A stretch of DNA of 32,355 nt from a virus (IMGVR_UViG_3300043331_000205:1-32355); one strand, 5' to 3'. Shown: positions 14,603 to 24,628, numbered from the stretch's first letter. The notes: generated from the sequence alone by a model not told the origin. Numbers and translations are program-made.

Positions 14603-15145
14603 TTACTGTTGTCGGATCAGACCGCTTTGCACATAGAAGTTTTCCTTCGAGAAACGAACTCGGCCTTCTCTAAGGGCCTTATCCGCAGCTACCGGATCTG
14701 TCTTCGCCAACTCGGTCAGTTGAGCACTGTTCAGCATTTCCGTTCCGGGGGTTAGCTGGCCCCCTTCACCGGCCTTGCTCCCAGCGTTGCCCACCAACGC
14801 CAGACCTTTGTTGGTTTCGGACGATTCGCCCGCTTCTCCACTCGCTTCCTTAGGAGCCTCAGATTCAGTCTTCGTAGGAGCCGGGTCCTTCGCCGGTTCT
14901 GGCGTAGCCGCCCCGATCCCCATTCCTTCAGACCAACTCTTGACGGACTCAGCCGTGACTTCCGCTCCAGCGGTCGCAGTAGCGAACGCCTTTGCCTGGG
15001 TCTCGTTGAGCCCTCCGAGCAGTTGTGCCTTCAGGATTCGGTTCTCGGTTTGCGCCTGAGCCAAAGCCGCTTGGGACTTCTCATGCTCTTCCTTGTACTT
15101 CTCCTGCGACTCTCGCAGTTCACGAATGTCTGTGGTTTCTGCCAT
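14603..15145 (-). CDS. Scaffolding protein candidate
   Basis: A 180-residue, charged protein directly before the capsid gene. Residues 1-45 are a heptad-like coiled coil (LRESQEKYKEEHEKSQAALAQ). The middle is acidic and Pro/Glu/Ser-rich (EPAKDPAPTKTESEAPKEAS) and probably disordered. The last part holds a helix (LTELAKTDPVAADKALREG). This layout and position are typical of phage scaffolds, which assemble inside the procapsid and leave. GAAAGGAAAGGA precedes the ATG. There is no visible protease motif. Confidence 0.72.
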   Translation of the reverse strand: MAETTDIRELRESQEKYKEEHEKSQAALAQAQTENRILKAQLLGGLNETQAKAFATATAGAEVTAESVKSWSEGMGIGAATPEPAKDPAPTKTESEAPKEASGEAGESSETNKGLALVGNAGSKAGEGGQLTPGTEMLNSAQLTELAKTDPVAADKALREGRVRFSKENFYVQSGLIRQQ

Positions 15146-15222
15146 TGTCCTTTCCTTTCACGATGCCCTATTCACCTGGATATTTAGGCTACGTAGACGG
15201 CCCAGGGTACCGCCAAGACTTT

Positions 15223-16674
15223 TCATTCTAATGACTCTCCACGGAGGCGTTGGAAACCCACCGCCCTGCCGCCTTCAGTCCTCGGTCGTACTTTGTTTTG
15301 GAGGAATGCACGAGCAGAGGATAGTGACCGTTCCATCTCCTGCGCTATATCCGCCTGGTTTCGCCCCGAACGGGGAGCAACTCCAAGGGAAAGGTCGATA
15401 AGATCATCGGGGTCCAGAGTACCAAGGTCAATCTCTCTGCGGAACTGGAGCACCAAACGTGCCGCCTGGGACATGCCTTCAAACGCTTCCTTAAAGGGAA
15501 CATCCGGGCCTAAGAAGTCCACAATGGCTCCGGCATCTCCGGCCGAAAGCACATCTCCCAGCCCGGCTGCCTCGCCCGCCTCCAGGACCGAGGACTCGGC
15601 GTAGATCTCGTAGATCTCGTCGTCGGCCTGGCCGGAGAGGAAGTCGAACATGCCCTCGGAAGTGAGGGTGGGAATGCCTCGGTATGAGAGGATCTCCTGG
15701 AAGGCAGAGAGTGCCTCCCGGTTTTCCTCAAACCGCTCAAACACGTCGTATGTGGTCTGAATGGTCTTGGCGCTCTTCTGACCACGGATCAGCCGGTTGA
15801 TGTCTTCCCGAGGGGCCTCGTGGCCCTCGTACTGGATGTTCAACTGGTTCACCATATTCTCGTACTCCCGATAAGCGTCCACCGACTCAGCCACGTTGAG
15901 GCCCTGCTTGCGGAACACGTCGATTTCGGGATAGCGGGCCATGAACACCTGAGTCTTCGAGACCTGTTCGAGCAGCCGGTCATCCGACCAGTCCTCGTGC
16001 TCGGCCACGAAGATGAGAGACTCGATCTCGGCGTTGCCCCGGAACTCTTCCGGCACGATGCCGGTGCCCAGCCCAGAAGCCACGGCACGCTCATAGGCCG
16101 TAAGGAAGTTCTCTCCGGTCGGAGACTCAACCTCGCTCACATTGCCAGCAAAGAAAAGGCTCTGCGTCCGAGCCATGTTGTCAAGGTCACCCTGGCCCAT
16201 CGAGCCGTAGGTCGAAGGCTGCCCCGTCTGCCCGAAGATGGCAGCCATCTGCTCAGGAGACGCCTCGAAGTAAATCTGTTGCCCGCCCGGCAAGGTGTAA
16301 ACGGCAACCCACTTCTCAGCCGCCTCGGTCCCGGACGGATCGGTGATGCGGAACCACTGGGCTCCGCCGTAAATCTGCAGAGTCGGTGTGGTCTGCACCA
16401 CTGGGGTCTCGGCAGGAGCAGCAGTAGAGCCAGCGCCAGCCGCCCCGCCGCCTCCACCCCCGCCCGTGCCGGACCCAGTGCCTCCCCCTGTGGATGTGGT
16501 CCCAGAGCGAGAGGGCCGGGGAGCCGCCTCCTGTTCCCCGGCAGGCTTTACATAACGATTCCCGCCGTGCTCGACGGCGATGGTCACTTCAGTCTCCCCA
16601 TTCAGGCGAGCAAGCTCGATCTGGTCTTCCAGCGGAAGCATTCGGAACCCTTGGTCAGACAAGCCGTAAGGCAT
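15223..16674 (-). CDS. Virion-associated protein with Gly-rich linker
   Basis: A 483-residue protein. After a short N-terminal domain (about 1-45) comes a low-complexity Ser/Thr/Gly linker (about 53-90, with seven consecutive glycines), then a beta-containing segment (QWFRITDPSGTEAAEKWVA), then a long mainly helical C-terminal part with many acidic residues. The start shares a base with the stop of the upstream gene, itself another Gly-linker protein. The position between the giant protein and the scaffold suggests an internal virion or ejection protein co-packaged with its neighbours. I do not recognise the family. Confidence 0.6.
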   Translation of the reverse strand: MPYGLSDQGFRMLPLEDQIELARLNGETEVTIAVEHGGNRYVKPAGEQEAAPRPSRSGTTSTGGGTGSGTGGGGGGGAAGAGSTAAPAETPVVQTTPTLQIYGGAQWFRITDPSGTEAAEKWVAVYTLPGGQQIYFEASPEQMAAIFGQTGQPSTYGSMGQGDLDNMARTQSLFFAGNVSEVESPTGENFLTAYERAVASGLGTGIVPEEFRGNAEIESLIFVAEHEDWSDDRLLEQVSKTQVFMARYPEIDVFRKQGLNVAESVDAYREYENMVNQLNIQYEGHEAPREDINRLIRGQKSAKTIQTTYDVFERFEENREALSAFQEILSYRGIPTLTSEGMFDFLSGQADDEIYEIYAESSVLEAGEAAGLGDVLSAGDAGAIVDFLGPDVPFKEAFEGMSQAARLVLQFRREIDLGTLDPDDLIDLSLGVAPRSGRNQADIAQEMERSLSSARAFLQNKVRPRTEGGRAVGFQRLRGESLE

Positions 16675-17828
16675 TAGGCTCCCCCTCCCCCGAGCACATC
16701 ACGAAGAGATCGGTAGCGGTTCTCGATGCGGTCGATGAACTTTGAAGACTTGGCAACGGTCGGATGGAAGCGCAGTCGGCCTTCGAGAGAATCAGGCGAA
16801 GCCCCAAAGGCAGCAGCGTTGCGTGCCACTGTGGGTGCATCGCCGGTCGGGCCCAGGACACCGAAGACGTTCGAGGCGTAGAAGCGCATGTAGTCCTCTT
16901 CGGAGACGCCAGAGGGCTTGTTACGGAAGAGGAACTTTGCATCAGGGCTTTCGAGCACCCGCCGTTTGGCCCACGTAGCGAAGTCGAGCGCCTGCGCCGG
17001 GTTTCCCGCCACGGTCTGCACGTACTGGCGAGCAAGGTCTTTCGCATTGGGCGCATCGGCCAAAGTGTAGAGACGCCAGGTCTCGTTGATGCGGTCAGCA
17101 AGCTGGTCGATGTCGAACATCTGAGCCGTGGTCCGGCCACCGCCGCCACCACCGCCACCGCCACGTCCGCTGCCGGTCGTACCGCCTGCCGGAAGGTCGC
17201 CGTACGTCCACCGCTGCTGGAGATACTTTCGCCCCATCTCGATGAACGAGCGAATGTTCTGAGGGTCCTCGGGGTGGAGCGGGCCCTTGCCCCCGCCGAA
17301 CACGGCGGATTGCATGTCCTCCCAGTAGTAGTCAAGGAAGCTCCCGGCAAAGCTGGCCGGGTCAGCAAAGCCAGCGTCCTTCGCACCAGCCGTAAGAATG
17401 TCCTGAAGGTTGGTCGCCACCGTATCCATCCAGCCAGGGATCTCCCGCTGGGGCCCACGGCCCGCCAACAGAAGCTCGGCCTCGGCAGGCAGGATGCGGG
17501 ACGCAAGCAATGCTGCGTACGCAGCCTCGTAGCTAAGGATGCCATCGTCGTACAACCCCTGCACCTGTGAGGCTGTGAGGTTGCGTCCTATCTGGTTGGC
17601 CTGCGAATCGTCTTCATCCTCGTCCGCAGGCCCGAGAGACGGAGCCCCGCTCCGCACCACTGAGCCTCCGCCGCCTGCCGGACGCTGCACGCCACCTTCA
17701 CGAGCAGCCGTCGAGAGGCCGGACTGGGGAGTAGTGGACCAGAGCCCACCGGACACATAAAGACGAACCTGCGAGTCTGCGACGATACGGGATTCTCCAC
17801 TCATCTTGTTATAGATGCGGGTTGCCAT
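16674..17828 (-). CDS. Virion-associated protein with two Gly-rich segments
   Basis: A 384-residue protein. It begins MATRIYNKMSGES and has a disordered acidic stretch (GPADEDEDDSQ), a helical region starting NLTASQVQGLYDDGILSYEA (a small-helix packing pattern), then a run of nine glycines inside TGSGRGGGGGGG and beyond, and a helical C-terminal domain ending YRSLRDVLGGGGA. Its start is nine bases after the stop of the 2128-residue protein, using the same CATTCCAAC spacer as two other junctions here. It resembles its downstream neighbour in architecture, so both may be internal capsid or ejection proteins. No enzymatic motif is visible. Confidence 0.6.
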   Translation of the reverse strand: MATRIYNKMSGESRIVADSQVRLYVSGGLWSTTPQSGLSTAAREGGVQRPAGGGGSVVRSGAPSLGPADEDEDDSQANQIGRNLTASQVQGLYDDGILSYEAAYAALLASRILPAEAELLLAGRGPQREIPGWMDTVATNLQDILTAGAKDAGFADPASFAGSFLDYYWEDMQSAVFGGGKGPLHPEDPQNIRSFIEMGRKYLQQRWTYGDLPAGGTTGSGRGGGGGGGGGRTTAQMFDIDQLADRINETWRLYTLADAPNAKDLARQYVQTVAGNPAQALDFATWAKRRVLESPDAKFLFRNKPSGVSEEDYMRFYASNVFGVLGPTGDAPTVARNAAAFGASPDSLEGRLRFHPTVAKSSKFIDRIENRYRSLRDVLGGGGA

Positions 17829-17840
17829 GTTGGAATGTTA
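17826..17840 (-). promoter_or_regulatory. Stop/start junction spacer, copy 1
   Basis: On the - strand the stop TAA of the giant gene is followed by CATTCCAAC and then ATG. The same TAA + 9 bases + ATG layout recurs at 24626-24640 and 26444-26458. No Shine-Dalgarno sequence lies between stop and start. Confidence 0.5.
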
Positions 17841-20800
17841 CCTCGTCCCAGCCAGGTCAAAGGCAATGTCATCGGTCGGGCGAAAGTCCTCGGGGTTGTA
17901 GATGTACTGGCCGTTCACCCACAGCCACACGAGGCGTCGTCCGAACTGGTCAATCTCGGGGAACCGAGGATCGGGCACCAGCCAGATCGAGCCCGCCGGT
18001 GCACGCTGCAGCATGTTGAACAGTTCTCGGTGGGCAGCCTCGGCCGCCTCAGGGTCCGTGCTGTACTCGGGGGCCCGCAAGCCGATAAGCCGAGCGCCGT
18101 ACGCTTGGGGGCGTCCCTGCTCGTCCCCAACCGTGAACTCAGGTCCAGGCAGCAGCATCGGACTGAAGGTTGTGCCCTGGTTAGCGTTCTGCGAAACCTC
18201 CATCGAGTCACCGTCGATGACGTTCCACACGTACGGCTGGAAGCCGTTCGCCTCACGAGGATGTCCCGAGGGCGGAGTCGGAGGCTCCCAATCATCCGGC
18301 CACACGCCGAAGTCATCAGCGAACGCCTGGTCCCACGTAGTCTTCCAAGCGAAGCCTGGATACGAGTGCGCCATCCACGCATAGGCATCCCGCAGCGTGG
18401 TGATGTCCTGCTGAATGTTGGGGTCCTCCCGAGGGTCCTCGTAGAACTGCGAGGCCACCCGCATATCGTCTTGCAGCGCCCGCAGGAAATCGACCCACTG
18501 ATCCGGGTACTGATCGTCCCCCGGACTCACCATGGCAATCTGTGCGAGTGCTTGGTCCTGCGCTGCCCCACGGAAGTCGGCTTCGTTGAGATACCGACCT
18601 ACGGTGAGGGAGTGCAGCGGGTTCTCTCGGTTCTGAGCCAGCTTCCCTTGGATGGCCTCGATCAACTGGGCCCCGGTGTACGAGTCGCCCAGATCAACGC
18701 CCAGCAGACGTGCCTCTTCGCTCAGTTGAGCAGCAGGCACCGTAAAGACGTACTCACGAATGTACGCCGGGAAGCCACCCGATCCTTCGATGACGTTGTT
18801 GGAACGCCACTGGTCATTCAGCGGCTCGCCGTCGTTGAGGAAGTCAGCATCCTCTGGCCGATTCTCCATGATCCACTGCACCGCCTCGGAGTAGATGTTC
18901 CGGGCTGCACGATCCTGCACCACGAAGTAGTAGCCAATGGCACTCAGGAGCACATCTTTGGCAGGGCGGGGAACCAGCCAGCCCAGCTTCTTGTACTGCT
19001 CGAACTTCTCTGCTCCCACGTTGCCGGGGAAGTGCTGGAAGGGGGTCGAGCCTTCAAGCTCAGGAATCTCATCCACCTTCAGCGTGTTCCAGGTCCAGCC
19101 AGACACCAACTGAGGCACGAGTCCGGGGAACTGGAGAATGAGCTTGTCCCTCTCGCTGACCGGGAGGTTGTAGAACGTGTTACGGATGGCACTGGCCGCA
19201 TCAGCCCGTGCATTCTCATCCTCCGGCCGGGCAGCAAGCAAGGCCCCCTCACGCTCCGGTAGGAGAGTGGGGAAGATCTTCCCAGCTTCCAGCCAGATTT
19301 CTTCGAGATCCTCCAGCGTGGGGTCGGTGTTGAAGCGGGACGGCACAACCTGCCGGAGCAGAGTCCGCTGCAGCAGAGCCTCGCCCGCCTCTTCCAATGC
19401 CGTGTACGCAAAAGCCTGAAGCAACTGGTTCACCAGATCCTTCTCGGATGTGCCTGCCTGGCCGTACGCCAGCAACTCTTCCCACGCTTCCTGCGTGCCG
19501 AGAATGCCCTTGATCGAGCGCACCGCCTGTGTCGAGCCCTGCGTGTCCCCGATGAACTCCATGAGAGACCACGGAGCCGGGAACTGTCCACCCGTCCGCA
19601 GGCCGGTAGCTGCCGCCATGCGCATGAACGACGACACCCAGCCTCCGCCCAGGAAGCGTCCCAGCGGTGACGGAGAGCCGTATTCCACAGTCGGAAAGAA
19701 GCCCGGAAGCTCGTCCCGCATCCACCGCTCAAAGGCGTTGTATTCCTCCGGGCTCTGCGCCGGATCGGGCACGAAGTAGTCGATGAAAACGGTGGGAATC
19801 ACGCCCAGGCCAGGGAGCAAAGAGAAGAATGGATTTTCGCCTCGGTGAGGCAAGAAGGTTGCCGCTCCCAAGTCAAGGCCCTCAATGTCCACATCGTCCC
19901 CGAACGCCACGCTCAGGGGCCAAGGTACCCGAAAGCTGAGGTTCTGGTTCTCCAATTCAAAGTCGAGAGCAGCCACACGAGAGACCAAGGCGGTAGTGCG
20001 GTTAGGCAGAATCGGTACCGGGTAGTGCCGAAGAGCCTGGTCGATCCACCCGCTGATGCGAGGGTGATTCTCCCCAATGAAGTGCCCTCGCAACACCGGC
20101 TTCGAGAAGACCCGGTTGAGGTAGTAGCTCCACATGTCGGCCCACGGCTTGCCGAACGGTGCAACATGCCGGGCCGCCAGGCCAGCCGGAGAGTCCAGAT
20201 GCCACGAGTACATGATGCGATCCACCGCACGAGTGGCAGAGCGATCTGCAAGATTCTCCAGGTAGGTACGAGGCACTACCTTCATCCCAACAAGGCGCTC
20301 GTCCAAGAACCCAGTAGTCGCCCGAGAGAGGGGAACCTCAAAGCCCATCTGGACAGCCATCTGCTCGTACTGGTCCGGCTCCAGAATGCGATAGCCCTGC
20401 GAGTCCATCAAGGACTCCAGGCGCTTCATCTGCCGGGTGCGCTCCAGCACCGAGATCAGTTCTTGTCGGCCAGCCTGCGGCTGCAGAAAGAGCGTGTCCA
20501 GCATTCCCCGGACGCCCTGGAAGGCATTGAACGCTTGGGGGTCCTGCGCCCAGCCGGGCAGGGGGCCCAACTCTCGAAGCACATACTGAGGGAGCCCAAC
20601 CGAGCGTCCCCGCTTGATGGACTGCTCGACGGCGTGGGCCCACGCAGCGTCAGTGCGGGCCGGGTTCTTGGGGTTGCGAGTCAGCCACTCCCAGATGTTC
20701 TCGTAGTTGCTGATGGCATCTTCCTTGGTCATCGGACGGGACACCTTGGTGATGTGGTCCTGTACCAACTGGTTACGCATCCAGTTCTGCTGGCTGTCCC

Positions 20801-23800
20801 AGAATGTGTCGAAGCCCCCAGCACGCCACTGAAGGAAGCCGGGGTCTTCGAGGAAGAAGTCGGTCAGTCCCTTAGCAACGGACTCGTGCTCCCACGAACC
20901 CACAGGAATGTCACGGAATACTTCTCCGGTTGCTTGGAACATGCTGCTCTGTCGTCCATGCAGTTCCCGAGGCACTGCTTCCTTAAAGCGGCGGAGGCGA
21001 CTCTCAGCGATACGGCTCACGGGACCTAAATTGGCATGGCCGCCGCTAATCCGACGCAGGCCGTAGTCAACAGTCCGCACTGCTCGGGCTGCATTTCGAT
21101 CCGCCCATGCCTGCAGTCCCCTAACTCCGTAGTCGTGGATGATGCGGTAGTACTCGTCCAAGTGAGCGACCGCTGCGGTCGAAGGACGCATCACCTTGTC
21201 GAACAGGAAGAAGCGACGGCCCGCTTCGTACCAGCGTCCGGCCGAGTCCTGGAGCTTGCGTCGGCCCCACTTGTTCCACTCGTTGAAGAACGCTCGGGTG
21301 ATTCGGTTCTTCCCCTGCATGTTGCCTCGGAGGATGCGGCCAAAAATGCTCCGGGCTACCAGCAAGTCGATAGGAGAAATAGGAAGATTCACGCTCATGC
21401 CCTCCGTCTGGGGAGTCAGCACTTTCTTAATCGTAGGAGGAAGATCCCGTCCGGCCGCAGGGTCAATCCGACGCTGCTGGCCTCGACGCCAGGGAGCATT
21501 GCTTCGCAAAATCTCCCACTGCACGGCACCCTTCTCGTCCAGCAGGCCAGGGATGCGGCTCAGGATCGAGTCGTTCTTCACATAGTCCTCGTACGTACGC
21601 AGGATCAGATCTCCCATACGCTTGCGCTGGTTGGGGTCTCCCAACCCCTGCAGAGCCTCAACCAGCTTGTTCGAGGTTGCCTGGAGACGGGGCATCTTGT
21701 GAGAGAGCAACGTGCGAGCCTGCGCTGAGGAACCAATGGCTTCCGCTTCCTTACGCATGATGCTCTGGATAAACCGAGCCCCATCGTCGGACATCTCGGG
21801 AGCCAGCTTGGTCACGTTGTTGGCGAGCCAGTACGGATCGAGTTGTGGTTCGAGCTTCCGAGCGGCTCGGAACAGTGTCAAGCCATCTCCCTTGTGGGTC
21901 TTCGAGGTTGCAATAGAAAGGTTGACCAGTTTGTCGTTGTCGTAGTCGAGTACGATGCGCCCAACCAACTGCTCACTGCGGTAGAGAGGCAACGTCAGTT
22001 GCGAACCATCCTCAGCAACGTGGGGCTTACCGATCCCATCACGCATTCCGGGGGCAGGCAACGGATCAATCGGCTGAATGTCCTTCCCCCCGAATGCCCT
22101 CACGAAGTCATCTGTGGGCTGGGAAGTGTAGTCCGCCAAGAGTCGAAGCTCGTCTGCGCTACGCCCGTCGATTCGGCGCTTGATCCCTTCCAAAAGCTCC
22201 CGCTGCTGGAACAGCCGAGTAGCGTCGTCCGCCGTGCCCGTGCTGGCCTTGCGGGCCAAGAACTGGATCGCCTGGTCCAAAGTATCGTACGGCTGCCCGC
22301 CGATAGTAAAGCCCTCCACCAGCGGTCGAATGTTGCCCTCCGCCAACTGCGAATAGATTCGCACTTCATCAGTCAGGTCCGCCGTGGCCTGACGCAGAAT
22401 GTCCACGTCGTCGGAATGGCGCAGCGAAACTTCGGACGCAATGCCCATGAACTCGTTAGAGAACTCGTCAAACTTAGAAAGATCATCGGAGAACAAAGTG
22501 GCGAAGGTTTCGAGCACATCATTGGTCATCGAGGACCCGTACAACTCCACGCTCGTGCGGTTGGACACGCTGGAAGTAAAGCGGCGGGCCGTCTCCACGA
22601 TGTCGTTCCCCGGATCGTCCAGGGTCGCCTTCACGACGTTGCCTCGATACTGGGCCCACATCAGGTTGTCTACCTGGCCTGGCTCGCCTCCCAAGAGAAT
22701 CGCCTCCGTGAACAGTTCCTTGGCCTTGTCCAGATTGCCGTTTTGGACAGCCCGGTGGAACTGCATCATCTGATTATCAGGCATCCACTCCGTTGCCGAT
22801 AGCATGGCCCGTCCGCCCCGCTGCGTGGAACTCACCAGGGAATCAAAGACCTGTCGTCCGGTGCGGGAGTTGACCAGGCCCATAACGTTGTCGGCTGTAG
22901 CGAACTGACGCAAAGCAGCGGCTCCCTTGGCCGGTGCGAAGACCCACGTTGTCGGATCGAAAATCGTCATCAGTCCGAAGTCGATGCCCAGGCCGAAGAA
23001 GGTTCCCTCCAGGCCCCAGATGGCGGAGGGTTGGGCGTCGTACTCTGCGATCTCGTCAAGGATGGCCCGGAACTCGCCATCGGCTACCATCTCTCGGATG
23101 TCATCGTCGCTGAGAAGCAGTCCGGCCCCCACAGCCAGACCGCCGGTCAGTCGGCCCCAGTCATCCATCAGGTCAAGAGTCGAGTAGTCGGCCCGGAACT
23201 GGTTCTCTTCGAGGGCTTTGTAGTAGACATCGTTCTCTTGGTCGAACGCCTGTTGGCGCATCTGCTGAACCTCGTCCATGTTCTCCTGGTTGCCGAGAAA
23301 GCCATCAAGCAGGAAGGCCGACGCAAGCTGATAGTCGCCCCCAGCCGCTTCGAGCAGGAAGGTCTGGGCCTCAGGAGTCATCTCTTCAAACGACACATCT
23401 GCCGTCACGGCGAGGTTCTGTGCGAAGCGAGCGTCCGCCTGCTCCTGGAGCTTCTGGTTGCCGACGATCTTGGTGGGCTCGCCCATGCCCCCAAAGGTCA
23501 GGGCGGAAGGACCCAACAGCATTGCAGCGGGAATCTTGTCGAGCACCTGCATAGCCGTTGGCAACGGAGCCTTGTCAGGATTGCCGGTTAGGGTTGCAGC
23601 CCACCCCCAGACCCCCTGCGAAGCAGCCATGAGGAAAGCGCCCCAGTTCGGGCGGTCGTCCACCTGAGAGCCTTCGATCCCGGCCCGGTATTCCTCGAAG
23701 AGCTTGGCGTACTGTTCCTCAAATGCCGACTGCACTCGGGCCTGCTCGGTGTCCTCGGGATCGGGCAGGATCAAAGAAGCGGCTCCCTGGCCGATGAGGT

Positions 23801-24224
23801 TGTTGATGATGGTCTGTCCCAGCCCCCGCTTCATGTCCTCAGCACGTACCTGATTGCGGGCCAGCCGATCCGCTTCATCAATGCGAGCCTGAGTCAGAGC
23901 CGCCCGAGCAGCGTAGCCCTCAGTTGCCTGGCGATCCATGTCGAGCATCGACTCGTCCAGGAAGCCAAGGTCGGCCGGATCGTAGGAAGTCATCTGCGAG
24001 ATGCTGCCTGTCGCACGAGTGCGGACATAGGCATTCTCGAACTCCTGGGCGTACGTACGCTGCGCCTTCCGCAGTGGGCTCTCCCATCCACGCTCGTGAA
24101 CCCGAAGCTCGGGGTTCTCGCTCGCCCGAGAGAACAAGTTGATTACGCCGTCAGGATTGGTGTGGCCGAAGCTCTCCACCACCGAACGGCTCCGGGGTGC
24201 GCCGGGGCGTCCCCCCCTCGCCAT
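17838..24224 (-). CDS. Giant virion protein (2128 aa) with C-terminal SNase-like domain
   Basis: The largest gene of the window. Its position between portal and capsid genes, and its length, suggest an internal virion or DNA-ejection protein. Most of it is helical, charged and without familiar motifs; near residues 735-800 a strand/helix segment (VNLSIATSKTHKGDGLTLF) could be a small alpha/beta domain. From about residue 1995 to the end it looks like a staphylococcal-nuclease (TNase) domain: VIDGDSMEV supplies the two aspartates, ARLIGLRAPEYS the first arginine and the glutamate, and DQFGRRLVWLWV the second arginine. The position of the third calcium ligand (Asp40 in SNase) is Arg here, so activity is uncertain. 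The start overlaps the upstream stop as TAATG. I see no DxDxD motif that would make it a virion RNA polymerase. Confidence 0.75.
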   Translation of the reverse strand: MARGGRPGAPRSRSVVESFGHTNPDGVINLFSRASENPELRVHERGWESPLRKAQRTYAQEFENAYVRTRATGSISQMTSYDPADLGFLDESMLDMDRQATEGYAARAALTQARIDEADRLARNQVRAEDMKRGLGQTIINNLIGQGAASLILPDPEDTEQARVQSAFEEQYAKLFEEYRAGIEGSQVDDRPNWGAFLMAASQGVWGWAATLTGNPDKAPLPTAMQVLDKIPAAMLLGPSALTFGGMGEPTKIVGNQKLQEQADARFAQNLAVTADVSFEEMTPEAQTFLLEAAGGDYQLASAFLLDGFLGNQENMDEVQQMRQQAFDQENDVYYKALEENQFRADYSTLDLMDDWGRLTGGLAVGAGLLLSDDDIREMVADGEFRAILDEIAEYDAQPSAIWGLEGTFFGLGIDFGLMTIFDPTTWVFAPAKGAAALRQFATADNVMGLVNSRTGRQVFDSLVSSTQRGGRAMLSATEWMPDNQMMQFHRAVQNGNLDKAKELFTEAILLGGEPGQVDNLMWAQYRGNVVKATLDDPGNDIVETARRFTSSVSNRTSVELYGSSMTNDVLETFATLFSDDLSKFDEFSNEFMGIASEVSLRHSDDVDILRQATADLTDEVRIYSQLAEGNIRPLVEGFTIGGQPYDTLDQAIQFLARKASTGTADDATRLFQQRELLEGIKRRIDGRSADELRLLADYTSQPTDDFVRAFGGKDIQPIDPLPAPGMRDGIGKPHVAEDGSQLTLPLYRSEQLVGRIVLDYDNDKLVNLSIATSKTHKGDGLTLFRAARKLEPQLDPYWLANNVTKLAPEMSDDGARFIQSIMRKEAEAIGSSAQARTLLSHKMPRLQATSNKLVEALQGLGDPNQRKRMGDLILRTYEDYVKNDSILSRIPGLLDEKGAVQWEILRSNAPWRRGQQRRIDPAAGRDLPPTIKKVLTPQTEGMSVNLPISPIDLLVARSIFGRILRGNMQGKNRITRAFFNEWNKWGRRKLQDSAGRWYEAGRRFFLFDKVMRPSTAAVAHLDEYYRIIHDYGVRGLQAWADRNAARAVRTVDYGLRRISGGHANLGPVSRIAESRLRRFKEAVPRELHGRQSSMFQATGEVFRDIPVGSWEHESVAKGLTDFFLEDPGFLQWRAGGFDTFWDSQQNWMRNQLVQDHITKVSRPMTKEDAISNYENIWEWLTRNPKNPARTDAAWAHAVEQSIKRGRSVGLPQYVLRELGPLPGWAQDPQAFNAFQGVRGMLDTLFLQPQAGRQELISVLERTRQMKRLESLMDSQGYRILEPDQYEQMAVQMGFEVPLSRATTGFLDERLVGMKVVPRTYLENLADRSATRAVDRIMYSWHLDSPAGLAARHVAPFGKPWADMWSYYLNRVFSKPVLRGHFIGENHPRISGWIDQALRHYPVPILPNRTTALVSRVAALDFELENQNLSFRVPWPLSVAFGDDVDIEGLDLGAATFLPHRGENPFFSLLPGLGVIPTVFIDYFVPDPAQSPEEYNAFERWMRDELPGFFPTVEYGSPSPLGRFLGGGWVSSFMRMAAATGLRTGGQFPAPWSLMEFIGDTQGSTQAVRSIKGILGTQEAWEELLAYGQAGTSEKDLVNQLLQAFAYTALEEAGEALLQRTLLRQVVPSRFNTDPTLEDLEEIWLEAGKIFPTLLPEREGALLAARPEDENARADAASAIRNTFYNLPVSERDKLILQFPGLVPQLVSGWTWNTLKVDEIPELEGSTPFQHFPGNVGAEKFEQYKKLGWLVPRPAKDVLLSAIGYYFVVQDRAARNIYSEAVQWIMENRPEDADFLNDGEPLNDQWRSNNVIEGSGGFPAYIREYVFTVPAAQLSEEARLLGVDLGDSYTGAQLIEAIQGKLAQNRENPLHSLTVGRYLNEADFRGAAQDQALAQIAMVSPGDDQYPDQWVDFLRALQDDMRVASQFYEDPREDPNIQQDITTLRDAYAWMAHSYPGFAWKTTWDQAFADDFGVWPDDWEPPTPPSGHPREANGFQPYVWNVIDGDSMEVSQNANQGTTFSPMLLPGPEFTVGDEQGRPQAYGARLIGLRAPEYSTDPEAAEAAHRELFNMLQRAPAGSIWLVPDPRFPEIDQFGRRLVWLWVNGQYIYNPEDFRPTDDIAFDLAGTR

Positions 24225-24628
24225 TACCTCAGCCCTCGGCCGGTGCTCTGGACGGCCAGCGAACGGAGCAAGGCTGCGGCCATCTTCCGCAGATGTGGCG
24301 TCTTGGCAAACTGAGCAATCGAAGCGAGCTTCTGCGCCTGCGTCATCTGCGCCATCAAATCAGAATTCATGGGGAGCCCCTGAAGGGGTCCGTCACCGGG
24401 CCCGACAGAGAGCCCACTGGTGATCGGCTCCTGCGATGCAGGCATAGATGCCAGCTTCGCCAGAGGCGATCCCATATCAACACCAACGTCCGCCCCGGCA
24501 GCAGAGACCTGTGCGCTCCGGGGAGGCAGGGCGCTCGTTCGCACACCGCCCTGGCGGGCTATCGACTGAAGTTGTTTGCGCTGTCCATGCTGGAACGATG
24601 ACCCTTGAAAGATATTCGGGCTAGCCAT
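24224..24628 (-). CDS. Short protein between portal and giant virion protein
   Basis: A 134-residue protein with a Gln/Ser/Gly/Ala/Pro-rich, probably disordered body (GGVRTSALPPRSAQVSAAG) and a helical C-terminal end with basic residues (QAQKLASIAQFAKTPHLRKM). It is placed directly after the portal gene (nine-base spacer) and overlaps the giant gene by TAATG. It may be a packaged small protein or a portal partner. I do not recognise it. Confidence 0.6.
   Translation of the reverse strand: MASPNIFQGSSFQHGQRKQLQSIARQGGVRTSALPPRSAQVSAAGADVGVDMGSPLAKLASMPASQEPITSGLSVGPGDGPLQGLPMNSDLMAQMTQAQKLASIAQFAKTPHLRKMAAALLRSLAVQSTGRGLR

Noticed and set aside
15162-15230. 22-codon + strand frame MPYSPGYLGYVDGPGY...
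   Set aside because: It lies in the 77-base gap between two - strand genes, has no ribosome-binding site, and runs against the direction of transcription. The peptide looks orderly, but nothing supports translation.
17835-19262. Long + strand open frame opposite the giant gene
   Set aside because: It is the mirror of a coding region in GC-rich DNA. Its composition is rich in Arg/Leu/Val/His in no domain order, and it has no ribosome-binding site. The - strand frame is continuous over 2128 residues.
17838-24224. Virion RNA polymerase identity for the giant protein
   Set aside because: Length and location would suit such an enzyme, but I find no DxDxD or single-subunit polymerase motif set. 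I kept only the nuclease-like domain.
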